64,000 nt of DNA from NCBI GenBank assembly GCA_947623455.1, contig OX392535.1, positions 38,154,688 to 38,218,687 on the forward strand. Reading direction: 5' to 3'. The notes beneath the pieces are model-generated. The model was not told the DNA's origin and did not search any database. It was given only the letters and a program-made list of their open reading frames with translations. A program made the position numbers and the translations under genes. Numbering within the stretch: position 1 is the first letter of the stretch; each line of letters opens with the position of its first letter. Origin of the DNA: Mimachlamys varia. Lineage: Eukaryota; Mollusca; Bivalvia; Pectinida; Pectinidae. Positions 29,402-39,709 of the stretch are shown here, in pieces.

Positions 29402-29415
29402 TCTGCATATGCAGA
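29402..29415. repeat. 14-bp perfect palindrome TCTGCATATGCAGA
   Basis: Lies between the stop codon and the stem-loop of the 120-residue gene. It may be chance or a protein site. Confidence 0.5.
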
Positions 29416-29421
29416 GATCTT

Positions 29422-29784
29422 CTATTCAATAGAGTCTGTCGATGTATCGGATGCGTTGTCATCAGCAATGATTTCCACAGTTTCTCCGAACAGGTCTCGA
29501 CGAAGACTCGCCACCATCTTTGCTTTGCTGTGTGCATAATCGTAATACACATTGCGCATGCCCTCCACGACAGCCAGCTTCAGTCGCAGGTTGTACCGGA
29601 AGGCCCGATTCGAGCTGTTCTTCGCCATGTCGTATCTGACTTGTAGTTGGTCTAGTCGTTGGTTCAAAAGGACGATCTGCTCACATGAACGTCGAAATCG
29701 GCGTTCTGCCCCCAACAGTTCGTTACGGCTCTGTACGCCTCTATCTAGAATAGCTCTGCGGTCCGGGTTGGCTCGTGTGTTCAT
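29422..29784 (-). CDS. Intronless 120-residue protein of unknown function with histone-type 3' end
   Basis: The frame starts at the first ATG about 20-25 nt after the predicted start site and ends at 29422. The protein is Arg-rich at the N-terminus (NPDRRAILDRGVQSR; ERRFRRSCEQ). The middle is helical, perhaps coiled coil (VLLNQRLDQLQVRYDMAK; RYNLRLKLAVVEGMRNVYY). The tail is acidic (DDNASDTSTDSIE). There is no histone fold or linker-histone winged helix that I can see, and I do not recognise the family. The architecture is that of a replication-dependent histone gene: TATA-like box, very short 5' UTR, no intron, and a canonical stem-loop 32 nt after the stop. I infer S-phase-coupled expression; the molecular role is unknown. 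Confidence 0.8.
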   Translation of the reverse strand: MNTRANPDRRAILDRGVQSRNELLGAERRFRRSCEQIVLLNQRLDQLQVRYDMAKNSSNRAFRYNLRLKLAVVEGMRNVYYDYAHSKAKMVASLRRDLFGETVEIIADDNASDTSTDSIE

Positions 29785-29828
29785 GATGCTGCTGAATTGG
29801 TATATGGATTTTAGTTTTGCCGTGCTCG

Positions 29829-29837
29829 CTTATAAAA
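29829..29837 (-). promoter_or_regulatory. TATA-like box of the 120-residue gene
   Basis: Minus strand TTTTATAAG, about 45-50 nt before the ATG. This places the start site at roughly 29803-29809. A 5' UTR of ~20 nt suits a histone-like gene. Confidence 0.55.
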
Positions 29838-29884
29838 GGGCTGCCCTTTTGTATGACATCCAGCTCAATCTGGCATAAAACTAT

Positions 29885-30884
29885 TATCAAACTACTTATC
29901 TACTCACACGGGTTGAATGACAGGTGTCTCTGTTGTATGACGGGGAGGATCAGTGTAGTTTATTATCGGTCAAACAGGTTTGACTTGCTGAGCAACCAGC
30001 TGACTTAAGCTTGCTATGGTCACGCATAATCACTCAAGTGACCATATGGGCCGTAATTATCTTGTTGACACGTCAATAGGGCTGACCAAGCCCAGCGTCG
30101 TCCAGATTGCTTATGTAAACAAAAATATGTCATAATCGCCTAGAGTCTGTTTGTGCATATTGAATACATGCCTCATAATTAAATCTCTATTGATAAAATT
30201 AATACACGCAGACATTTGAGTTAATTATTTAATTAATTAACAAGACCATCATTTCCAAGATGTGCTGTACCAGACAAATCTTTCTTAAAGTTCGGTTTCC
30301 ATCAGATATAAGATAAAAAAAAACAAATTAAAATTAAATTATTTAAAAAAAAAAAAAACTTTCTACTGATCTATGTCCTGGGTTTTATCACTGAAAGTTC
30401 CTGATGAGAAACATTTGATCCATTATATATAACAGTGCCACATGGGATTAATTTGAAATGTGTTAAAAACGCTGGTGAAACATATTTATGCTGCTATTCT
30501 AAACTGTTATTTTTATTATTATTTCCTAGGATAACTATTAAAAGAAAACTATTATTCGTACTGCTATCAGGATTTAACATTTAAAAAACGTGACGTTTCT
30601 AGATCTGTGACAAGCCTGTTTAATTGAATACCCAAATAAAAAAATATGAGTTTATCAGCATTATGTGATAGAAATGTGTTATTGAAACGAATGTACACGT
30701 CTCCAAACCGAATATATAACGAGAAAAACGGGAGCCGGCCAACTGTATCCAGTTCCTGATCGGACATTTTGGTTCCCCTCCCCTAACCGAACCCTCTCTA
30801 AACCGATCAAATTTTGATGTCCCATGCATGGTCGGTTTTACAAGTTACACTCTATAATATTTAAGGGTGACTGTTTTATGTTTC
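29885..30884. other. No recognisable feature
   Basis: Upstream flank of the 120-residue gene and beyond. It contains only short A and T runs (for example at 30309-30358) and short frames without coding character. Confidence 0.4.
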
Positions 30885-30885
30885 A

Positions 30886-30927
30886 CCACGGACTTAGATC
30901 ACGGGCTAAGATTATCTAAGTCCGTGG
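30886..30927. repeat. CCACGGACTTAG hairpin, copy 2
   Basis: CCACGGACTTAGAT and inverted ATCTAAGTCCGTGG are separated by 14 bp. Same ends as the 25.6-kb element, with the interior lost. Confidence 0.65.
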
Positions 30928-30929
30928 TT

Positions 30930-31600
30930 TCACGAGGTTGTTTTTTCTTCCCCGGTGTTTGAATATATCTTAAGTCAAATTACGCTGTGCTGTTTTTATT
31001 AATGCATGTGTTTTTACGTGTGTGCCCTCTTATTATTTTCTCTTTTTATATCTGTCGTTATAAAAGCTCTATAGAGCTAATGTTTTTTGCATCATATAAA
31101 CGACGAAAAATAACATTTCGTGTATCTTGTATTGTGTTTCCTTGTAATTACACTAGAAGAAACTTTTAAAAAGTAACGAACTTTTCCTAAATAGATATTA
31201 CTAGTGATTTTGGTCCCTCATTTAACCCCCAAATATCTCAGAATGGTCTCCAAATTCATTAAATATCAATTTACCATTGATAGCCATCAAAAAGTCCAAA
31301 TTGGAACCCTTAGTTAGAATCGTCCGATAAAATCACAATTTTCTATTACAGTGTTATAGAGAGTATGGCGGTAGACGTCACTCGTTTAAAAATAACCTAA
31401 AAAGTCTCGTTTTTTAGAAAGGCTACCACAAAACGTCAACCTTTTCTTGATACCACTAATTTAAAGAGCCATCCAACATTGAATAAATACCTAAAAATTT
31501 ATGTATTCATTACGACCCGCTACTAATATATAAATTCACAGACGTCACACACGCGTTTGTTCATTAACAAAAATAACATGGTGAAACCATGCGAAGAGAC
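30930..31600. other. No recognisable feature
   Basis: AT-rich sequence with no shared repeat and no supported frame. Confidence 0.35.
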
Positions 31601-31618
31601 CATAAACGAGGGAAGCTG

Positions 31619-31765
31619 GGTGGGGGGAACTGAAATGTATAGGGTTTAGGGTTTGGGGTTTGTGGGGGGGGGGGGGGGCAAAGGCACTGAAATGTATAAG
31701 GCTTAGGGTTTGGGGTTTGGGATGGGGGGGGGGGGGGCAATGGCACTGAAATGTATAGGGCTTGT
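31619..31765 (+). repeat. G-rich ~60-bp repeat with telomere-like words
   Basis: Two and a half units of gcactgaaatgtataggg, then gggtttagggtttggggttt and a run of 12-15 G. The plus strand can form G-quadruplexes. The minus strand gives Pro-rich frames that are not genes. Confidence 0.75.
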
Positions 31766-31769
31766 GGTT

Positions 31770-32680
31770 ACATAGTATATAATCAAGATGCTTTCTTGTT
31801 AATTTGATACAGGCAATTGTTATGGGGAAATTAAACATTTTCATCTTCAAGCACTTTGTTATATTTCCAATTGAAATTTAAAAGATGGATAATATGCCTA
31901 TCCGATAGATTATTATTACAAATGTACCCCGATTAGGCCTCTTCTAGCTAAATTCTTTTCTAACGATAATTAAAACTAACGTGAAGTATTCGCCTGAAAA
32001 TGCGATACTAAATGTTATATAGATAATATTAGCTCTGAACCTAGCTTAAATCAAATGTATATTAAAATGATATTATCAAGTTACGAAATGTGCGTAAGAA
32101 AAGCGATTAGGTGTGAAATATGTAAGAAAGGGAAAACAATGGGTAAAATCCTGGCACACGGGTCTTTGTTTACAAACACCTCGGCTTTCTTAACGTGCCG
32201 GACAGAATTTCTCGTGACGGACCACGAGACCGATTCGTATAACAAACAGCAGCCGAGAAACTTTTTATTTCAATCCAGTAAAATGTGTCAAAAATCGAAC
32301 TTGACAGTTTGGCCGCGCAAACCTCTTCTCTTTTTGGTCGGTTTAAGCAATTATTCACTAATTTCCTGTTTCCTTGAAATGAAATATACGCCAACAGTTC
32401 CTTTGAAATACAATTAAACTGCTATATTGTGTTCAGCTCTAAAATCTGAATATTCATATTAAATTTTTTAACATATTTGAAGGCAAGAATACCGACAATT
32501 ATTAAATGCTGAAATCGATTACTTAAGTTTCCACTACGAAATGTCGTTAGCGTTGGTCTTTATGAACTGAAATCTATAAAAACCGAAACATGTGTTTTCG
32601 TATAATTTTTTTTCCGTATAAATTGTACGATTATGGTCATTATGTAAGTCATTTTTTCATTATGTATACTAATATATAAG
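31770..32680. other. No recognisable feature
   Basis: Contains a 120-codon open frame at 32055-32417 whose composition and lack of domains give no reason to call it a gene. Confidence 0.35.
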
Positions 32681-32682
32681 GC

Positions 32683-32720
32683 CGCGGTGGCCAAGTGGTG
32701 GTTAAGGTGGAGTTAAGAAA
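32683..32720 (+). repeat. tRNA-like SINE head fragment
   Basis: ggccgcggtggccaagtggt followed by ggttaaggtgga resembles a tRNA 5' half with A box. No B box or body follows. Confidence 0.4.
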
Positions 32721-33089
32721 AATGTATAACATAATTTAATTAAATATCATTAAAAAATAATATTAAGTTAACATTAGGATCAGGTATATAAGTATAACAT
32801 GTTACAGTATATCCCTTTTCCATCTTTCTGGATCACTCGGATATGTTGTTAGATAAATGTATTATACAATAATCTAACTTTAAGCACAGCTCTAAATGAA
32901 AATTCCGGATCACTAGGGTCTCCGGTCAATGTTTTCTATATAAGTTTAGCGGAGTGTCTTTCTAAAACGTTAATTTTTCCCTAATCAACATTCTTCCTCA
33001 CTTGAAAGATCTGTAAAAGTGTGCGATTTGAGTTAGTAGTGGTCATTTGAAAATCGTAAATGTGTTGTCATATTGTTTTTCTTATTATG

Positions 33090-33795
33090 ATTAATTTATT
33101 TCTTTTTGTTTTTCAACACATCAGAGAGAAGACATTACAAAATATAATATTATATAGTACGACACAATACACAATTACAAAAGTACATGTACATTACGCT
33201 AAATAGTTTGACGTATATATCAAATATGGACCTTTGGTGAGGCTAATATGGAGTTAGACCAACCTGGTAGAATCAAATATTAACCGAGGGCGTTTGCCCG
33301 AGGTCAATGTTTTAGATTCTACTAGGTTGGTATAACACCATATTAGCCGATTCAAAGTTCCTTAATTTTTATATTAGATATGAAACCAGTTTGCAAAAGA
33401 CGCAAATTGCATTATATCGATCTTGATAAAGCATACAATTTACAGCGGGGCACTATAACGTCACAATGATTATGACGTCACAAATGCAATATTGACTCGG
33501 TGTTTCTAAAAGTAGTAACATTAGGTTGATATCACAAAATATGGACCTCCATGTGACCATATTTTAGCCAATGAGAATTGAAGAAAGTCGGACCATATAA
33601 AAATGAAGATACCGTCATAGCGACAATACACAATGGTTGATATATTTTATACTAAATAGACTAACATATAGAAATTTAAACAATTAAATGGCGTTATTAA
33701 GTTGTTTTGTCGCTAAATAAAGAAATTTTCCTAGCTTACCAAATTCAGAAACATTTTGAAAACTTAATTATTGTATTAACTTAAAAATAAAATGG
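33090..33795 (-). repeat. LINE 3' end copy, interrupted by other repeats
   Basis: The reverse strand matches the 14440-14795 LINE 3' end in two blocks (33090-33200 and 33640-33795). The blocks are separated by inserted sequence that includes the fold-back at 33226-33362. Confidence 0.6.
33226..33362. repeat. Fold-back element
   Basis: Arms ggctaatatggagttagacc and accaacctggtagaatc pair with gattctactaggttggt and ataacaccatattagcc. The ends ggacctttgg/ttcaaagttcc complete a ~137-bp hairpin. Confidence 0.7.
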
Positions 33796-33799
33796 CTTA

Positions 33800-34540
33800 A
33801 TGTATGTACTTCGAATATTGTTATAAAAATTACATGTCACATACACCGGGAGACCCTGACTGTTAAAAAGATGTAAAAACAATCAAACCAAACAGAAACT
33901 AAAATGTTGAATTATTTATTCATCAATATACATTGTTTACAATGATATACATTTATTACAGAGAGGATTCCTCTGTGTCCTGAAGTAGGTCATCTTGAGC
34001 TTTCGTCAACTAAAAATAAAAAACAATTCATTTTAATTAAAATAATTGAGAAATGTAAACAAAACAGATATTTCCATTGAAATTCACAATCACAAAAAAT
34101 AAACATTATTTCAAACCAATTTTTCGGATAGTTTTTGTGTTACCGTCACTGAAAGCCAGACGAAGCTGTCGTTATGTTGTCATTCGATTTGAGTACGTTA
34201 AGGACAGTAAATCTTTTATTTCTGCGCCATAAAATGCACATGTATTTGCAATAGATTATGAATTTATTTCCCCCGGTTGTCTTAAAATTATTAAAACAAT
34301 GAATAAATGTATACATTTTCAGTATAATACCATTTTGAATAAAAAAGGTTTTTTTATAATATTCAGAAAATCTAATTATTATAAATCAATTTTAATCACA
34401 CGCGAACAGTGTAATAATATGAAACGATCCAGGGTGATTTTTTTTAATATTGTAAATATAAATGAATTTATTTTGCAACAATTTATGAAACAACTTCGTT
34501 ATCCAACTGATGTTAATCACTCTTATGGGCCCGGATGTTA
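33800..34540. other. No recognisable feature
   Basis: AT-rich 3' flank of the CAP gene. A possible downstream untranslated exon of the CAP gene (frame QDDLLQDTEESSL near 33960-34010, with aataaa) was seen but cannot be supported. Confidence 0.3.
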
Positions 34541-34544
34541 GTGC

Positions 34545-34620
34545 GCAAGGGTCTTATTGTGGGAGGAAACCGGAGTACCAGGAGAAAACCACCAGACTAC
34601 CCTAAATACTGTATAGCGTT
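34545..34620 (-). repeat. SINE body fragment
   Basis: tgtgggaggaaaccggagta then ccaggagaaaaccacc is the central block of the tRNA-derived SINEs at 20.7, 40.4 and 47.8 kb. The head is absent. Confidence 0.55.
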
Positions 34621-34665
34621 TGAATATCATGGGGAAGTTCGTCAGTTTGTTTCTCTCACCTCTAT

Positions 34666-34708
34666 TTATTTTGCTGCTTCATACGGATGCTCTCCTACGT
34701 AATTGCCA
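34666..34708 (-). CDS. CAP gene exon 6 (terminal coding)
   Basis: The acceptor is tatattttag|T. It encodes [13 protein letters not shown] then TAA. The stop overlaps an AATAAA hexamer (34665-34670). Confidence 0.88.
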
Positions 34709-37700
34709 CTAAAATATAAAGAAATATTGAATTAGATGAAATCAGTGCTTCGCAAGGATATGATTTTATGAAAAACATATAACGGTTCAAATCGACGAAA
34801 CAAATACAAACTAGCATACCAAAATTATTACATAAGTTTCAAGCGTAGAAAATCCTGACCGCGAAAGTTTATTTTTTATATTAATTATCATTTTTCAGTA
34901 ATTAAGATAAGTGATTTGTTTCAAAATGTATCAAAAATATCCAGACAAATCTGTTTCTTTTTAAATTCGAGTCTAGAAGTAATTAAGCACAATATTTCTT
35001 TACATGTCATGCAACATGACGATTCGCAGTCACGTGGTCAGATGATATATGAATCTCACTGACAGAAGAGTTCTTCACTAAACCGCATGTAAATGATTGC
35101 ATGGGATCTAAAGATAGCATATAAATTGAGGCAATTGTAATGAGCACGAGCGCTGAAATCGTAACACATACCTTATATAAAGGCAACAGATCTTTCAAAT
35201 GAAAATAAATTAACTACAGAATAAGCATCTCACCCTGGTCCGTAGTTGCAGACGATCAAAGTTGCCTTTTTAAAGGAACTATTCTTGAGGGTGGGGCAGA
35301 CTTTCACACCGCAGCCGACGTGGGTAGAATCATGCCACACAACCTAATGTACAAACAGCAGTGCTTCATTGTGTGTCAATTTCGACAATTCATATGGAAA
35401 ATGTCATCATATACAGTATACAGGAAACGACATCATATACAGTATACAGGAAAACGTTATCATATACTGTATACAGGAAAATATTATCATATACTGTATA
35501 CAGGAAAACGTCATCATATACAGGAAAACGTCATCATATACTGTATACAGGAAAACGTCATCATATACTGTATACAGGAAAATATTATCATATACTGTAT
35601 ACAGGAAAACGTCATCATATACAGGAAAACGTCATCATATACTGTATACAGGAAAACGTCATCATATATTGTATACAGGAAAACGTCATCATATACTGTA
35701 TACAGGAAACGTCATCATATACAGGAAAACGTTATCATATATTGTATACAGAAAAACGTCATCATATACAGTATACAGGAAACGTCATCATATACAGTAT
35801 ACAGGAAAACGTTATCATATACTGTATACAGGAAAATATTATCATATACAGGAAAACGTCATCATATACTGTATACAGGAAACGTCATCATATACAGGAA
35901 AACGTCATCATATACAGGAAAACGTCATCATATACTTTATACAGGAAAACGTCATCATATACTGTATACTGGGAAACGTCGTCATACAATACGCCATTTC
36001 CGGGATACAACTTTCAGTCGGTTTAGTAATGTGACTTTCGTCACCATGCGACTTTATTTCGGGCACTTTGAAAACAAAATGGCAGCTAAATAGACGTTTT
36101 CAATGACGGAAATCGAGGTAAAGGTTTAGGTCGAAAGAGGGAAAACAGCTTCAAATAAAACAAAAGGGTCGTTTGTAAAATAATCTGTGATCACTGATGA
36201 ACTGAATTTATCTTGTATTGAGAAATATGAATGCAATCCACAGTGCTCGTAATCGGGGTTTCTCTTTGCTGTTGGAATCGACATGAACGTTACAATTGGC
36301 CAGATTGTTGCTTTTACGACTGATAGTTACACATCAAGGTACAACACTCCATGACGTAGTTTTAGAGTCTGTAGTTTGTTTCTTCCCCTTTTAACATAAA
36401 GCGTCTAAAACAATCGAATCGAGTCTAACTGTAATTCGGTCGTCAATGCCGCCATTGTGAAGTGCCCTTAATTTTTCGCGGTCAAATGATCAAATTATCG
36501 ATTTGTAACTCCTCAGCAAAAGAGTTCTGGTATCTCGGAAACGGCGTATTGTATACATGAAAATGTTCCTATAAAGTCAATGATTTGGGGTCAATCAGTT
36601 TGTTGTTTTGATCGTCTTTGATTATATTTAAAGATTGCTTGTTGATATATATTACAGATGTAGAGCGAAAATTATTGTACCCACCAGACAAAGTCAAGTT
36701 GAGCTGATAGTAGGTGGTATAACTTATATCTACGGAGTTAATATGTAAATATGCATTTACCTATGATTGAGGGTATAACCTGTACATAACAGTTACTACC
36801 TACCGATTTTCACCTGTAACAGTATATCATACCTGTGTATAATGACCACACATCTTTCCTGGATTACATTTCATCGTGTCGTAATGGTAGTCCTTCTTCT
36901 CGCCTTCCCACGCCTCTACAGCGGCCGAGGGCTCCACTCCATCTGGCAAGGCAAATACATCTTTTACACAGAAATAAATACTTATTAAAACAAAAACAAA
37001 CAGAAATACAAAATGTGTTATGAATTAGCAGTGTATCATTTCATTTAAGTAATGAATGTTTTAGCAAATGTTGTTACAGTCCTATAACACTTTGACTTTA
37101 AACACAATGTGTGTTATAGGACTGTTATAGGATTTGCTAAAATGTTTATTACTTATATTTACATTTTGATAGAATTATTGTGCTTTATTTAGTTTTTTTC
37201 GGACAGATTTTGAACAGAAAAATCAAGTGTAGACAACCATGACATTGATGACGTCACAATAGCATGCGCAACTGCTGTTATAGTCTGAGGCACTGGGTGT
37301 TATAGGCGTATGGCAGCAACTGCCTCTTGGCATTGTGTCAATATAAAATTACAGAGCAAATGTAAATATAGTTGAAGATATATCAAATGTATATATATGT
37401 TCCAAATCTATTGTTCAAAGTTCTTGGTTATGTTTATTTTCGTACCTTGGGCTGTTGTAACAAACAGATTCTCGCCAACATACTTAAAATGCTCATTTTT
37501 ACGTTCGGGGTTATGACCCCAAATGCATTTATCGGCATACGACTGGGCTAGAACGGCAAGCGAGTCATCCCAGGTCTGTAGAAGAACAAAATACACAGTG
37601 TAGCTAGGTAACTAGTAGCATTAAAGGCCCAATATACGTAACTTTCGGCAAAACTTGAAGCGAAAATCAAGCCTAATATAACTTTTTTATATTTATACAT

Positions 37701-38731
37701 TTAGTTACGATAAACTGATATCAGCAATATTCAAGATGAATTCTTACGCAGTTTATCGGTACAGCAGCAACTGAAACTCAGTATTTGCAAACACGCGTCG
37801 ATTTTGAACTATCTTCTAACTTTGGCTTGTTGTTGAAGTGGGCCCCACCTGAATTATTTTCAATTCTTTGGATTTTTTTGCCAAAAGTTTCTTGTTAGTT
37901 ACCGCTCAGGTTTACTTCGTTTTGTGCTTATTTTTGCATGGTTATCAACCGGAATTTGTTTCAGAATTTTTCAGAATAACGAAAAATTTCCTGAAGTTAC
38001 GTAGATTTTGTATATTGGGCCTTTAAATGAAAGCTTGGGGCGCATTGATGTACATGTCGACGTCGTGTAGTGACCCGGGGCGAGTTAACTGTGCTATCTT
38101 GATAGCACTCATAATTTTGTTTCAGCTGCTTTTGGACCATAACCAAGGTTTTGAGCACAATATCACATTTTTCAGGGTTGGGTGGGCTGGGGTGAGGGGG
38201 CAGGGGCAGTTACATTTTCATCTGATGATGGCGGGCTTTAAAACAACATTAATATTATTCATCATACACAATGTTCATTAATCTAGAACTCGAAGCAATA
38301 TACAAAACAACAAAATAGAACTTTGTTGAAGAGAGAAGAGAAAATTGTAAATAACTTAGGCTGTACATTCGAAGCCGCTGCGTTACTAATGAACAACCAA
38401 CAGATAGAAGAAAAGCAAAAAAATAAACAATATTATATATATATAAAAAAAAGACATTTAAATAGTGACTTGAACAAACCATATCGGGCTCTTCCGCGGG
38501 TGTTGGCCTAGCTCTATGTCTAGCCTCGTTATGGGCTTCTACAAATTTCGTAGCGTCGCCGGGGCTGACGCCCCTCTTGACCTGACGTTCGACCAAGGTC
38601 ATGGATTCGCCTACCGCCGTCTCGCCCATCTCTCTCCTCATCTTAGCAACCATCCGCTGCATGAATTTGTCAGAGTGCTGCCCGACCGCACAGGCCAGCA
38701 TCACAAACATCAGTAACACAACAAAATTCAT
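34666..38731 (-). CDS. Secreted CAP-domain (CRISP/SCP-like) protein, five coding exons
   Basis: CAP (cysteine-rich secretory / antigen 5 / PR-1) proteins are secreted and stable; many bind lipids or act extracellularly, and the precise role cannot be deduced here. Coding exons are 38731-38480, 37575-37446, 36942-36833, 35343-35234 and 34708-34666. They total 645 nt and 214 residues with consistent phases. Residues 1-18 form a signal peptide ([18 protein letters not shown]). A ~45-residue basic pro-region follows, then the CAP domain from [14 protein letters not shown]. Family signatures are [36 protein letters not shown] and [15 protein letters not shown]. The protein ends soon after the domain, without a cysteine-rich tail. 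Only one residue (Thr) separates PDM from WDDSLA, where relatives usually have about four, so a 9-nt microexon or other donor is possible. Confidence 0.93.
35234..35343 (-). CDS. CAP gene exon 5
   Basis: The acceptor is gtacattag|GTT. It encodes [20 protein letters not shown] and LIVCNYGP. The donor is CCAGG|GTGAGA. Confidence 0.92.
35398..35975 (+). repeat. 27/20-bp minisatellite in the CAP intron
   Basis: Units are cgtcatcatatac, tgtatac, aggaaaa (27 bp), or the same lacking the 7-bp tgtatac (20 bp). No unit contains TAA, TAG or TGA in any plus-strand frame, so all three frames stay open. The unit carries no splice donor. Confidence 0.93.
36010..36830. other. CAP intron, no recognisable feature
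   Basis: Unique-looking AT-rich sequence, with no shared repeat or coding signal. Confidence 0.35.
36833..36942 (-). CDS. CAP gene exon 4
   Basis: The acceptor is cttgccag|AT. It encodes [20 protein letters not shown] and MCGHYTQ. The donor is CACAG|GTATGA, phase 0. Confidence 0.93.
37048..37157. repeat. Fold-back element in the CAP intron
   Basis: aagtaatgaatgttttagca, then acagtcctataacac, pair with gtgttataggactgttat, then tgctaaaatgtttattactt. It makes a hairpin of ~110 bp. Confidence 0.75.
37446..37575 (-). CDS. CAP gene exon 3
   Basis: The acceptor is cttctacag|ACC. It encodes [20 protein letters not shown] and [14 protein letters not shown]. The donor is CCAAG|GTACGA, phase 1. Confidence 0.92.
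37621..38026 (-). mobile_element. TTAAAGGCCC-ended MITE, copy C
   Basis: Full-length copy in the orientation opposite to copy A, starting TTAAAGGCCCAATATACGTA and ending ATATTGGGCCTTTAA. It lies in a CAP intron. Confidence 0.88.
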
Positions 38732-38754
38732 TGTGTCTAGAATTGTTTAGAAAG
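38480..38754 (-). CDS. CAP gene exon 2 (first coding exon)
   Basis: The acceptor tctgtatttcag|C lies 23 nt before the ATG at 38731, so translation starts in the second exon. It encodes the signal peptide, pro-region and first CAP motif. The donor ATG|GTTTGT is weak. Confidence 0.85.
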
Positions 38755-38861
38755 CTGAAATACAGAAAAGAAGCTGTTAATATCTTTTATTTAAAAGCGT
38801 TTAAATTTGTCGATAGAATTTTTTCTTAAAATTGATGTAGAACGCCAAACAAAGTAACCAT

Positions 38862-39254
38862 TTAAAGGTCAAAAGGGTATCTTTCGGCAAAACGTGAAGC
38901 GAAAATCAAGCCTAATAACTTAAAATATTTATAGATTAAGTTAAGATTAACTGATATCAGCAATATTCAAGATGAATTATTACGCGGTTACCGGTACAGC
39001 AGCAGTTGAAACTCGGTATTTGTAAACACGCGTCGATTTTGAACTGTCTTCTAACTTCGGCTTGTTGTTGAAGTGGGCCACATCTGAATTATTTTCAATT
39101 CTTTGGATGTTTCTGTCAAGAGTTCCTTGTTAGTTACCACTCAGGTTTACTTCATTTTAGACATATTTTTGTATTGTTATATCAACTGGATTTTTTTCAT
39201 AATTTTTCAAAACCCTCGAAACATTTCCTGAAGTTACGTTTATTGGGCCTTTAA
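38862..39254 (-). mobile_element. TTAAAGGCCC-ended MITE, copy D
   Basis: Same orientation as copy C. The left end is mutated (TTAAAGGTCAAAAGGG), the right end intact. It lies in the first CAP intron. Confidence 0.82.
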
Positions 39255-39663
39255 TGCACCAAATAAAAAACGTCAAAAGACAAGCTTTTCTGTCTCGGAG
39301 AAATAACACGTTGAAAGCACATGAAGACGTATGAATGTCGGTTAAATCTGGCTCGAATCGTCGGCTAAGGTAAGGGATTTACGGCTTAACCAAACAGTGT
39401 GGATCACATCGAAAGTATCCCCCGGATTTTCAAGGGCCGACGGAAGTACACCGGACACTGCAAAGAGCCGCAGAGCTTTGCGGCAACAACGTCCCTATAA
39501 CGGGCAAGTTGATTCCAGGGAGTTCGTCCCCTTACAAAGAAATAACTGACCCTCTTTACTGTGTGATATGACCAAGTTCTAATTATAGTACTACATTTGT
39601 ATAATAAAACCTTGATAATGATTGGAATGATTAAAATCATATTCGTACGGAATAACAAGTCTA

Positions 39664-39704
39664 CTCCACGGACATAGATAGCAACTAATCTAATTCTGTG
39701 GTTT
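39664..39704. repeat. CCACGGACTTAG hairpin remnant, copy 3
   Basis: CCACGGACATAGAT and inverted ATCTAATTCTGTGG, decayed relative to the 25.6- and 30.9-kb copies. Confidence 0.4.
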
Positions 39705-39709
39705 ACTCT

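Noticed and set aside
31545..31850. Proline-rich minus-strand frames
   Set aside because: Caused by poly-G runs in the G-rich repeat.
32055..32417. 120-residue plus-strand frame
   Set aside because: No recognisable domain, promoter or neighbour. The composition is that of random AT-rich DNA, and a similar frame is open on the other strand.
33955..34010. Additional terminal CAP exon encoding QDDLLQDTEESSL
   Set aside because: The preceding exon already ends the frame with a stop, and no donor before that stop would join to it.
35398..35975. CAP-intron array as another donor-anchored minisatellite
   Set aside because: Neither strand of the unit contains a GT donor matching the neighbouring exon ends.
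35320..36093. Three overlapping plus-strand frames of 221-257 residues
   Set aside because: All are translations of the 27/20-bp minisatellite. They overlap a CAP exon on the other strand, and no real protein features appear.
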